Assembly (NCBI GenBank): GCA_023393825.1
Contig: JAEXBW010000060.1
Location: 1-20,815, forward strand
Direction of reading: 5' to 3'
Source of the DNA: Elusimicrobiota bacterium
GTDB taxonomy: Bacteria; Elusimicrobiota; Elusimicrobia; Elusimicrobiales; Elusimicrobiaceae
DNA length: 20,815 nucleotides
This document shows positions 14,508 to 20,815 of the stretch, piece by piece. The translations under genes were made by a program, and so were the position numbers. The notes below the pieces were generated by a model that did no database searches, was not told where the DNA came from, and worked only from the letters and a program-made list of their open reading frames with translations. Each line of letters starts with the position of its first letter. Position 1 is the stretch's first letter.

Positions 14508-15161
14508 TTACGCCTTAATGATACTGCTTAAAATATTGTGTCTTTCCAACTCGTCCAAAACGGATTGCTGTATTTCCGCAACGGGCCTGTCCGCATCTAT
14601 TATTACGGTATTTTCCATTTTAGAGGCCAGCTCTCTGTACCCTTGGCGCATTTTAAGGCGGAAGGCTTCGTCTTCCTGCTCTAATCTGTCGGAAAATAAG
14701 TATTCCCCGCGTTTGGTAAAGTATTTATCGGACATTATAAAAACAAGGTTAAGGTCAGGCTTAAGGTTAAGCGTCGCAATGCTGTTAAGTTTATTAATAA
14801 TTTCCATATCAATGCCGCGTCCGTAACCCTGATACGCGCAGGAAGAAAGTGTATAGCGTTCGCAAATAACTGTTTTGCCCGCCTCAAGCGCGGGTATAAT
14901 TTTTTGCTGAGTATGCTGGGCGCGGGCAGCTTCGTAAAGTAAAAGTTCGGCCATCGGACTGACGGTGTTTGTAGGGTCAAGCAATATACGGCGGATTTCT
15001 TCCGCTACGCTGTCCCCGCCCGGTTCGCGGGTTATAACCACTTCCGCGCCGCGTTCCGTCAGGTATTTATTTAAAAGGTTGGCCTGCGTGGACTTGCCGC
15101 CGCGGTCGGGGCCTTCAAAAACTATAAATTTGCCTTTATATTCCATATTGCCTGATTGCAT
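14508..15161 (-). CDS. tmk: Thymidylate kinase
   Basis: Phosphorylates dTMP to dTDP for DNA synthesis. P-loop GPDRGGKST is at 17-25, REPGG at 45-49, ERY at 101-103 followed by SSCAYQGYG, and an Arg-rich lid with KRGEYLFSDRLEQ. The reading frame is open up to 15245, but ATG 15161 is chosen because AGGTG sits six bases before it and the resulting 217 residues fit the family. ATG 15146 (MEYKGKF, 212 residues) is the alternative. The P-loop carries Asp-Arg as in human/yeast-type kinases. Most bacterial enzymes have Gly or Ala at the Arg position. First gene of the leftward tmk-holB-metG-dedA operon. Confidence 0.92.
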   Translation of the reverse strand: MQSGNMEYKGKFIVFEGPDRGGKSTQANLLNKYLTERGAEVVITREPGGDSVAEEIRRILLDPTNTVSPMAELLLYEAARAQHTQQKIIPALEAGKTVICERYTLSSCAYQGYGRGIDMEIINKLNSIATLNLKPDLNLVFIMSDKYFTKRGEYLFSDRLEQEDEAFRLKMRQGYRELASKMENTVIIDADRPVAEIQQSVLDELERHNILSSIIKA

Positions 15162-15305
15162 AGTTAACACCTGCCGTTGTAAGATAGAAGAACGGTAAAA
15201 TACACCGCCGTAAAACATTGGCGCGCCGCTTGCGCACGCTGACAAAACACAAGGTTTTTTAAAACCCGCGTTATATTAAAATTTAACAAAACTTCTTTTT
15301 AAATT

Positions 15306-15328
15306 CTAGCACTTTTTGGGGGTGCTAG
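15306..15328. promoter_or_regulatory. CIRCE-like inverted repeat, possible operator
   Basis: Perfect 7-base arms CTAGCAC and GTGCTAG separated by nine bases. The HrcA operator CIRCE is TTAGCACTC-N9-GAGTGCTAA, so the inner letters AGCAC/GTGCT agree, but the distance between those letters is 9 here against 13 in CIRCE. It lies about 200 bases before clpC, a common heat-shock gene. Either a divergent or unrelated operator, or chance. Confidence 0.35.
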
Positions 15329-15467
15329 TCATACCGCAAGGGGCAAAACAGCCTTTTTACGGTAAAAAATCCGTTTTTACGGCATAAAACCGCAAAACCT
15401 TAAATAAAATAATTTTTCCCTCCGCGCCACCCTCCGCCGCGCAAACGGAAAACCCAAAAAAGCGCAC

Positions 15468-15496
15468 TTGAACAGAGCCTCAAGATATAATAATAT
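15468..15496 (+). promoter_or_regulatory. Candidate clpC promoter
   Basis: -35 TTGAAC (15468-15473), 17-base spacer, -10 TAATAT (15491-15496). A perfect TATAAT overlaps at 15486-15491 but has no -35 at a good distance. The predicted leader is about 30 bases and contains AAAGGGG four bases before the ATG. Confidence 0.5.
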
Positions 15497-15531
15497 TAAG
15501 TATCTGACTATTTAAATTTCAAAGGGGTTTT

Positions 15532-18084
15532 ATGCCTTTACGTTTTACCGCAGGCGCGCAGAAAGTTGTGCTTATCGCGCAGGAAGAAGCCAAAAAGTTA
15601 AATCACGATTATGTGGGTACGGAACACCTGTTATTAGGCTTAGCCTATGCGGAGGGTGAGCTTTCGTCCAAAATTTTAACCGCGCTCGGCGTTACGGGCG
15701 AAAAAATTAAACAGGAAATTGAGCAGCTTGTCGGCGTTGGCGACAACCTTGTAATGCTGGCGGAAGTCCCCTTTACCCCGCGCGCAAAAAAAGTATTGGA
15801 ACACTCTTTTGAAGAAGCCCAAATTATGGGTATGCCTTTTATAGGTACAGAGCATATTTTGCTTGGCATAACTTCGGAAGAAGAAGGCGTTGCCGCAAAA
15901 ATATTAAGCAATTTAAGCCTTAACGGGGACCTTATCAGAGCAGTCGTACTTAAAGCCGCAAGCGATAATAACCCCTCAAACGATTTTGAAGCGGAAGAAG
16001 ATGAAGAAGAAGAAAAAGAAAATACAGCTTCGTCCTCTCCGTTCAGCCCTGCCGCCGCCGCGCAAACGGCTACAATGGCAAAACCAAAAACCAAAACCCC
16101 GACGCTTGACGAACACTCGCGCGATTTAACACAGCTTGCTATTGAAGGCAAGCTGGACCCTGTTATCGGCAGAGAAAACGAAATTGAGCGCATCACGCAA
16201 ATCTTAGCCAGAAGGACAAAAAATAACCCCGTCTTAATAGGCGAACCGGGCGTAGGTAAAACCGCCATAGTGGAAGGCCTTGCGCAAAGAATGGCAGGCG
16301 GAGAAATTGCCGACGTTTTGCATAATAAACGCCTTGTAAGTTTGGATTTAGGCTCTCTTGTGGCGGGTACAAAATACCGCGGAGAGTTTGAGCAACGTCT
16401 TAAAAATATTATAGAAGAAGTTTCCAAAGCTAAAGATATTATTTTGTTTATTGACGAATTTCACACCATAGTCGGCGCAGGCGCGGCGGAAGGCTCTATG
16501 GACGCTTCTAATATGTTAAAGCCCGCACTCGCGCGCGGCGATATGCAGTGCATCGGCACAACAACCTTTGACGAATACCGCAAATATATAGAAACGGACC
16601 CCGCATTGGAACGTCGCTTTCAGCCCATTACGGCGGAGCCGAACACCGTTGCGGAAACGATAGAAATTTTAAAAGGCCTTAAAGCCAATTACGAAAAGCA
16701 CCACGGCGTAAAGTTTACCGACTGTGCGCTTGAAGCCGCCGCAAATATAGCCGACAGGTATATTACCGACAGAGCAATGCCCGACAAAGCAATAGATTTG
16801 TTAGACGAGGCAGGCTCCAGAGCGCGGCTTAAAAATTCCCTTTTACCGCAGGATATAAAAGAGAAAGAAAAAGAATTGCAGCTTCTTACCAAAGAAAAAG
16901 ATGCCGCCATAGCTAAGCAGGAATATGAAAAAGCCGCAAAGCTTAGAGATGACGAAGAAAAACTGACAGCCGACATTAAAAAAGCGAAAGAAGAATGGAC
17001 AAAAAAACGCAATAAGCTGCAAACAACCGTGTCGGAAGAAGATATAGCTGTAGTCGCATCTAAATGGACGGGCATACCCGTAACGCGCTTAACGCAAAGC
17101 GAAACGGAAAAGATTTTGAAGATGGAAGAATACCTGCACGAGCATATCATCGGGCAAGAGGAAGGCGTACGCGCAGTTTCCTTAGCCATAAGACGCAGCA
17201 GAACAGGCCTTAGCAACCCCAACAGACCGATAGGCGGCTTTTTATTTTTAGGCCCCACGGGCGTTGGTAAAACAGAGTTGGCAAAAACTTTAGCCACATT
17301 TTTATTTGGCGACGAAGACGCAATGGTGCGTATTGATATGTCCGAATATATGGAAAAGTTTGCCGTATCCCGCCTGATAGGCGCGCCCCCCGGATATGTG
17401 GGCTACGAGGAAGGCGGACAGCTTACCGAAGCCGTCAGACGCCGCCCCTACAGCGTTGTGGTTTTAGACGAATTTGAAAAGGCCCACCCCGATATTTACA
17501 ATATCCTTTTGCAGGTTTTGGACGAGGGTATGCTTAGCGATAATTTGGGCCATAAAGTTAACTTTAAAAATACGGTTATAATAATGACGTCCAACGTAGG
17601 CGCGCGCGAAATTGCCTCAAACGGCGCAAGGCTGGGCTTTACGCCCGAGGCTAACGAAGCCAGAGAATACGCCGATATGAAAAAGGGCGTTATGGACGAA
17701 GTTAAAAAAACATTCAATCCCGAGTTTATTAACAGAATAGACGAGATTGTTGTGTTCCACTCGTTAAACAAAGCCCACATGGCAAAGATTTTGGATTTGG
17801 GTATAGAGGATATAGAGGAAAAACTTTCCGCCCAGCAGCTTAAAATAAAACTTACGGATAAAGCCAAAGAATATCTTATCAACCGCGGCTTTGACCCTAA
17901 GTACGGCGCAAGACCCCTGCTTAGAACGCTGCAGCGCGACCTTGAAGACCCTCTGGCGGAGTTTATACTTGTAAGCCAATATCCGCCCAACACAAGCATT
18001 ACGGCGGACTATGATGAAGAGGGCAAGAAAATAGCTTTCAGCGCGTCAAAACCGCGCGGCGCAAAAAAGTGCAGCACGACATAA
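15532..18084 (+). CDS. clpC: ATP-dependent Clp unfoldase ClpC
   Basis: Hexameric AAA+ unfoldase that delivers proteins to ClpP. Two Clp N-repeats (about 1-70 and 77-145) are followed by an acidic, Ser/Ala-rich linker. AAA-1 has GEPGVGKT (237-244) and ILFIDEF (304-310). A UVR-containing middle region, KQEYEKAAKLRD (462-473), separates ClpC from ClpA and ClpB. AAA-2 has GPTGVGKT (574-581) and LDEFEKAHP (645-653), and an LGF tripeptide at 701-703 fits the ClpP-docking loop. The 850-residue length is slightly above the usual 810-830, mostly through the linker. recA follows after 30 bases with no terminator between, so cotranscription is likely. Confidence 0.96.
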   Translation: MPLRFTAGAQKVVLIAQEEAKKLNHDYVGTEHLLLGLAYAEGELSSKILTALGVTGEKIKQEIEQLVGVGDNLVMLAEVPFTPRAKKVLEHSFEEAQIMGMPFIGTEHILLGITSEEEGVAAKILSNLSLNGDLIRAVVLKAASDNNPSNDFEAEEDEEEEKENTASSSPFSPAAAAQTATMAKPKTKTPTLDEHSRDLTQLAIEGKLDPVIGRENEIERITQILARRTKNNPVLIGEPGVGKTAIVEGLAQRMAGGEIADVLHNKRLVSLDLGSLVAGTKYRGEFEQRLKNIIEEVSKAKDIILFIDEFHTIVGAGAAEGSMDASNMLKPALARGDMQCIGTTTFDEYRKYIETDPALERRFQPITAEPNTVAETIEILKGLKANYEKHHGVKFTDCALEAAANIADRYITDRAMPDKAIDLLDEAGSRARLKNSLLPQDIKEKEKELQLLTKEKDAAIAKQEYEKAAKLRDDEEKLTADIKKAKEEWTKKRNKLQTTVSEEDIAVVASKWTGIPVTRLTQSETEKILKMEEYLHEHIIGQEEGVRAVSLAIRRSRTGLSNPNRPIGGFLFLGPTGVGKTELAKTLATFLFGDEDAMVRIDMSEYMEKFAVSRLIGAPPGYVGYEEGGQLTEAVRRRPYSVVVLDEFEKAHPDIYNILLQVLDEGMLSDNLGHKVNFKNTVIIMTSNVGAREIASNGARLGFTPEANEAREYADMKKGVMDEVKKTFNPEFINRIDEIVVFHSLNKAHMAKILDLGIEDIEEKLSAQQLKIKLTDKAKEYLINRGFDPKYGARPLLRTLQRDLEDPLAEFILVSQYPPNTSITADYDEEGKKIAFSASKPRGAKKCSTT

Positions 18085-18114
18085 AATAAATTTAAAAGAA
18101 GTAAGGAGGAGCAA

Positions 18115-19203
18115 ATGACGCAATCAAACCCGGAAAAGGCCAAGGCTTTACAGCTGGCATTAAGCCAGATAGAAAAATCCTTCGGCAAAGAAGCAATTTG
18201 TAAATTAGGCGATAACACCGTAAAACAAATAGAAGCTATATCTACAGGTGCGCTTTCTTTGGATTTAGCCTTAGGCATAGGCGGCATACCGCGCGGCAGA
18301 GTGATAGAAATTTACGGGCCTGAAGCAGGCGGTAAAACAACTTTAAGTTTGCACATTGCGGCACAGGCGCAAAAGGCAGGCGGTACCGTTGCCTTTATTG
18401 ACGCGGAACACGCGCTTGACCCCGTATACGCGGGCCTTATAGGCGTTAATATTGACGAACTTTTAATCTCCCAGCCCGACAGCGGCGAACAAGCCCTTGA
18501 AATTGCGGAAAAACTTGTACGCAGCGGCGCTTTGGATTTGATTATTATTGACTCCGTTGCCGCGCTTGTTCCCCAAGCCGAAATTGAAGGCGAAATGGGC
18601 GACGCGCACGTAGGTTTGCAGGCAAGGTTGATGTCCCAAGCTTTAAGAAAATTAACCAGCTTGCTTGCCAAAACAAAAACCAGCATTATTTTTATTAACC
18701 AGTTAAGGCAGAAAATCGGCGTAATGTTCGGCAATCCCGAAACTACCCCCGGCGGTCTTGCTTTAAAGTTTTACTCCTCCGTCCGCTTAGACGTACGCAA
18801 AATTGAAAATATCAAAAATGGCGAACACGTTATAGGCACAAGAGTAAGAACAAAAGTAGTAAAAAATAAAGTTGCGCCACCTTACCGTCAGGCAGAATTT
18901 ACAATGTTACACGGCGAGGGGATTTCCAAAGAATCCTGCCTTATAGATATGGGCGTGGAAAATAAAGTTATAGAAAAAAGCGGAAGCTGGTATATCTATA
19001 ACGAAGAAAAACTTGGCCAAGGCGCAGATAATGCCAGACAATACCTTAAAGATAACCCCGAAGTCGCAAACGAAATTGAAGCGAAATTAAGGGCAATGTT
19101 TATAGGCACAGGCTCTATCCCCACCAGCGCGAAAGCAGCGGCAAAAGCCGCCGCCAAAGAGCAGGAAGAAGAAACACCTGTTGAAACAAAAAAGAAAAAA
19201 TAA
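18115..19203 (+). CDS. recA: Recombinase RecA
   Basis: Forms filaments on single-stranded DNA for strand exchange and SOS signalling. Length 362. The Walker A motif is GPEAGGKTT (68-76) where most RecA proteins have GPESSGKTT. FIDAEHALDP (94-103) holds the catalytic Glu, LLISQPDSGEQALEI is intact (116-130), and L1 reads EGEMGDAHVGLQARL (Ala where Ser is common). Walker B is LIIIDSVAAL. L2 is NQLRQKIGVMFGNPETTPGG (195-214), fully canonical. The tail is Ala/Lys/Glu-rich and ends in a lysine run, whereas E. coli RecA has an acidic tail. A very strong AAGGAGG lies seven to eight bases before the ATG. No LexA-type palindrome was seen in the 30-base gap after clpC, so regulation probably follows the clpC promoter or one inside clpC. 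Confidence 0.98.
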   Translation: MTQSNPEKAKALQLALSQIEKSFGKEAICKLGDNTVKQIEAISTGALSLDLALGIGGIPRGRVIEIYGPEAGGKTTLSLHIAAQAQKAGGTVAFIDAEHALDPVYAGLIGVNIDELLISQPDSGEQALEIAEKLVRSGALDLIIIDSVAALVPQAEIEGEMGDAHVGLQARLMSQALRKLTSLLAKTKTSIIFINQLRQKIGVMFGNPETTPGGLALKFYSSVRLDVRKIENIKNGEHVIGTRVRTKVVKNKVAPPYRQAEFTMLHGEGISKESCLIDMGVENKVIEKSGSWYIYNEEKLGQGADNARQYLKDNPEVANEIEAKLRAMFIGTGSIPTSAKAAAKAAAKEQEEETPVETKKKK

Positions 19204-19221
19204 ATTTTCTTTAGAAAACAC

Positions 19222-19258
19222 AAAAAAGGCTCTTTTAAAAAAGGGCCTTTTTTATTTC
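19222..19258 (+). terminator. Rho-independent terminator after recA
   Basis: AAAAAAGGCTCTT (19222-19234) pairs with AAGGGCCTTTTTT (19241-19253) with one T-G wobble across a six-base loop. The right arm ends in a T-run that continues as TTTATTTC. It closes the clpC-recA unit, so the following recombinase gene needs its own promoter. Confidence 0.9.
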
Positions 19259-19274
19259 TGTCGCCTCCTATTTT

Positions 19275-19297
19275 GTAATATATAGCTATGATATTAC
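19275..19297. promoter_or_regulatory. Inverted repeat and -10 box over the xer start codon
   Basis: GTAATAT (19275-19281) and ATATTAC (19291-19297) are perfect complements separated by nine bases that contain the ATG at 19288. A -10-like TAATAT (19276-19281) is exactly six bases before the ATG, and no Shine-Dalgarno is present. The repeat could be an operator bound by the gene product, or an mRNA hairpin if a leader exists. The likely start of transcription at the ATG would remove the left arm from the RNA, favouring a DNA role. Confidence 0.4.
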
Positions 19298-20169
19298 TGG
19301 AAGAATTTAAAAATCATCTTTCTTTTGAGCGCCAACTTTCCAAAAATACTATTGCCGCTTACGGGCGGGACGTAAAACAGTATTTGGATTTTTGCGGGGC
19401 AAACAATACCCCGCCCGAGCGCGTACTGCCGGAATTTATTGATACCTATATATACCATTTAAAGGCGGAGCAGACGCTTGCGCCTTCAAGCGTGTTCCGC
19501 AAGACGGAAGCGATAAAAAGTTTTTATAAATTTTTAATGACGGAAAATGTTTTAAAAGAAGACCCTACGCGTTTTGCACTCTCCCCGCGTTTGATAAAAA
19601 AGATACCGCAGCAACTTTCAGAAGCGGAGATGGACAAACTGCTCTCCTTTCCCCCGCGCGACTTTAACGAATGGCGCACTTATTGCATAATACACCTGTT
19701 TTACGCGACGGGGATAAGAGTGTCGGAGCTTATCAATTTAAGGTTGGAAAATGTTAATACGCAGGACCGTTGGATTTTGGCGTTCGGTAAAGGCAGAAAG
19801 CAGCGTTTTGTACCGCTGCACGCGCAAGCCTGTGAGGTTATAGAAAGTTACCTTGCCCAACGTCAGGCAACATTTGCGGCGAAGGAAACCGACAGCGAAA
19901 TATTTTTAAACAGAGATGGCAAAAAGGTAAGCCGTATAACTGTGTGGAAAGATATTGAAGCTTTAGGTAAATTAGCGGGCATAAACCGCCGCGTACACCC
20001 GCATTTATTCAGGCATACTTTTGCGTCGCATATGTTAAAGGGCGGGGCTGATTTAAGGTCGCTACAGGAAATGCTGGGGCATGAAAGCTTAAACACAACG
20101 CAGATTTATACTCACGTTAATGTGGCGGATATTAAAGCCAAGCATAAAAAACTCCACCCCAGAGGGTAG
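19288..20169 (+). CDS. Tyrosine recombinase XerC/XerD-type
   Basis: Site-specific recombinase of 293 residues. N-terminal SAM-like DNA-binding domain (about 1-90, LSKNTIAAYGRDVKQYLDF) and C-terminal catalytic domain with all active-site residues: R144 (ATGIRVSELI), K168 (GKGRKQRF), H239 and R242 (HPHLFRHTFA), H265 (MLGHESL) and nucleophile Y274 (TQIYTHV). The ending KKLHPRG resembles XerD (HHPRA) and XerC (HPRAK). Whole-length similarity to Xer, with no integrase-type extra domains and no phage genes nearby, argues for the chromosome-dimer resolvase rather than a mobile-element integrase. Whether it is XerC, XerD or a lone Xer cannot be told. It starts just after the recA terminator without a Shine-Dalgarno. 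Confidence 0.92.
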   Translation: MILLEEFKNHLSFERQLSKNTIAAYGRDVKQYLDFCGANNTPPERVLPEFIDTYIYHLKAEQTLAPSSVFRKTEAIKSFYKFLMTENVLKEDPTRFALSPRLIKKIPQQLSEAEMDKLLSFPPRDFNEWRTYCIIHLFYATGIRVSELINLRLENVNTQDRWILAFGKGRKQRFVPLHAQACEVIESYLAQRQATFAAKETDSEIFLNRDGKKVSRITVWKDIEALGKLAGINRRVHPHLFRHTFASHMLKGGADLRSLQEMLGHESLNTTQIYTHVNVADIKAKHKKLHPRG

Positions 20170-20222
20170 GCTGTTGACCTTATCCGTTGCCAAAGCCCCG
20201 CGTGGATTTTCAGATTTTGAGT

Positions 20223-20310
20223 AAATTTTAATTTTATTATGAGCGCGAAGTATAAAAAGTATGGGAGCGGAGCGACTCTCGATACTTTAGCGAAGAAAAA
20301 ATTAAAATTT
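20223..20310. repeat. Palindromic dispersed repeat, copy 2
   Basis: The outer arms AAATTTTAATTTT (20223-20235) and AAAATTAAAATTT (20298-20310) pair over 13 bases. The core hairpin is AAGTATGGGAG (20257-20267) with CTCTC (20276-20280), a bulged G, and ATACTT (20282-20287). The core matches copy 1 at 2966-3018. GCTAGC follows at 20329-20334. It lies between the convergent xer and VOC genes, where it might also stop transcription. Confidence 0.8.
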
Positions 20311-20313
20311 GCC

Positions 20314-20366
20314 AAAATATGGAAAGATGCTAGCTTAATTTTGCGGCAACAGAATACAATAGTATG
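20314..20366 (-). other. Weak hairpin downstream of the VOC gene
   Basis: On the minus strand GCCGCAAAAT pairs with ATTTTGGC (two-base bulge, loop of about 19 bases), then runs into the AT-rich arm of palindromic copy 2 (AATTTTAATTTTTT). It could be the terminator of the leftward VOC gene, but it is weak. Confidence 0.3.
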
Positions 20367-20747
20367 TTACGCTACAATTTCTACGCGGTTACCTTCGGGG
20401 TCTAGAATAATACTTTCAAAATACCCATCGCCCGTAACGCGCGGCAAACCCGCAACAGTGTAACCGTCCTGCGCTAAAGTATTTGTAAGTTCTATAACCT
20501 TTTCGTGAGAGCCGACTTTAAAAGCTATATGGCAGTATCCAAGCGTTTCCTGACGCGGGCGAAAAGAAATATCTGTACGCTTCATCAGTTCCAAGGCGCA
20601 ACCGCCTTCAAAAGAAATAAAATACGATTCAAAACCTTTAGCGGCATTTGTGTATTTTTGATTTGAAGTGCCGCCAAAGTATTTTATGTAGAAATCTTTA
20701 AGTTTATCAATATCTTCAGACCATAAAGCTATATGTGCTATTTGCAT
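20367..20747 (-). CDS. VOC-family (glyoxalase-like) protein
   Basis: A 126-residue metal-dependent fold made of two beta-alpha-beta-beta-beta modules. Candidate metal ligands sit at family positions: H5 (IAHIALW), E53 (ALELMKR), H73 (GYCHIAF) and E123 (DPEGNRVEIV). This pattern fits glyoxalase I and relatives, so lactoylglutathione-lyase-like activity is possible. VOC proteins vary widely (epimerases, dioxygenases, resistance proteins), so substrate is not assigned. AGGAG lies four bases before the ATG and overlaps the stop codon of the preceding gene, indicating an operon with the partial gene at the window edge. Confidence 0.88.
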   Translation of the reverse strand: MQIAHIALWSEDIDKLKDFYIKYFGGTSNQKYTNAAKGFESYFISFEGGCALELMKRTDISFRPRQETLGYCHIAFKVGSHEKVIELTNTLAQDGYTVAGLPRVTGDGYFESIILDPEGNRVEIVA

Positions 20748-20755
20748 AAAAACTC

Positions 20756-20815
20756 CTAATTGCCAAAGGTGTGATTGGGGTTATTAATGGCACAAGCATA
20801 AGCATCGCCAAACGC
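20756..20815 (-). CDS. C-terminal end of an unidentified gene (partial)
   Basis: An open minus-strand frame enters from the right window edge and ends at TAG (20756-20758), giving the last 19 residues, ending NNPNHTFGN. The frame stays open to the edge, and the VOC gene starts eight bases after the stop with its AGGAG overlapping it, which is the usual sign of a real upstream gene. The product cannot be recognised from so short a piece. Confidence 0.6.
   Translation of the reverse strand, partial: AFGDAYACAINNPNHTFGN

Larger units (their letters stand above)
15162..15531. other. Divergent control region between tmk and clpC
   Basis: About 370 bases without a supported gene. It holds an inverted repeat CTAGCAC-N9-GTGCTAG (15306-15328), a near-perfect palindrome TTTTTAC-G-GTAAAAA (15354-15368) whose TTTTTACGG unit recurs at 15374-15382, and the candidate clpC promoter near 15468-15496. 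Most of the 85 bases before the tmk ATG are open in the tmk frame but do not look like tmk. No clear tmk promoter could be picked. Confidence 0.6.

Noticed and set aside
15162..15245. N-terminal extension of thymidylate kinase to ATG 15245
   Set aside because: The extra 28 residues do not resemble the family, and ATG 15161 has a proper AGGTG upstream.
15645..16427. 260-codon minus-strand reading frame inside clpC
   Set aside because: It is antisense to conserved ClpC domains and its Ser-rich composition is typical of a reverse-strand shadow.
19275..19297. dif recombination site
   Set aside because: The arm length and nine-base centre do not fit the 11-6-11 dif layout, and the site overlaps a start codon.
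19288..20169. Phage or integrative-element integrase
   Set aside because: The protein is Xer-sized and Xer-like throughout. No tRNA, att-type direct repeats or phage genes are nearby.
20112..20315. 67-codon minus-strand reading frame overlapping the xer 3' end
   Set aside because: It translates palindromic copy 2 and runs antisense into xer, so it is an artefact of the repeat.

Overview
The window looks like ordinary chromosome from a moderately AT-rich, Gram-negative-type bacterium. It carries the retraction ATPase PilT, an exported two-domain GH3 enzyme and a complete bacterial replication/translation/repair set. Gene style and protein character resemble gut Elusimicrobiota such as Elusimicrobium, but this is an inference from memory of similar proteins, not a database result. 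Most genes are housekeeping and recognisable with high confidence. No prophage, CRISPR array, transposase, tRNA or rRNA was seen.

Layout, left to right. An AGCS sodium:alanine/glycine symporter (+) converges on a compact uvrC (-), with a strong terminator between them. A gene-free stretch of about 700 bases (2748-3452) follows, packed with palindromes and imperfect direct repeats. Next comes a leftward operon gltX - unknown single-pass membrane protein with an N-terminal GYF_2-like domain - pilT (7819 to 3453), with a clear promoter before gltX. Divergent from it is a rightward operon (7923-11325): a single-domain asparaginase, a membrane-anchored metallophosphoesterase and an exported GH3 beta-N-acetylhexosaminidase. 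It ends in a bidirectional terminator shared with the next, leftward operon tmk - holB - metG - dedA (15161 to 11392), whose genes are a few bases apart or overlap. Rightward clpC - recA (15532-19203) follows, then a tyrosine recombinase of the XerC/XerD type (19288-20169). At the right edge a leftward VOC-family protein (20367-20747) follows the last 19 codons of an unidentified gene cut by the window end.

How the genes work together: tmk/holB/metG/dedA is a replication-and-translation operon of a common bacterial kind. clpC/recA joins proteolysis and recombination, and a Xer recombinase (chromosome dimer resolution) sits beside them. The GH3 enzyme and metallophosphoesterase suggest envelope or cell-wall recycling. 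pilT implies type IV pili encoded elsewhere.

The least ordinary material is in intergenic DNA and in uvrC. (1) UvrC is only about 441 residues and lacks both a middle segment of roughly 100 residues and the C-terminal helix-hairpin-helix domain. (2) A palindromic element occurs twice, 17 kb apart, with a nearly identical core flanked by outer arms that differ in sequence between copies yet pair perfectly within each copy. (3) Two neighbouring hairpins share exact geometry with different paired bases. (4) uvrC and the xer gene both lack a Shine-Dalgarno sequence and both have a -10-like hexamer exactly six bases before the ATG, suggesting leaderless transcripts. No complete new system with dedicated proteins was found.
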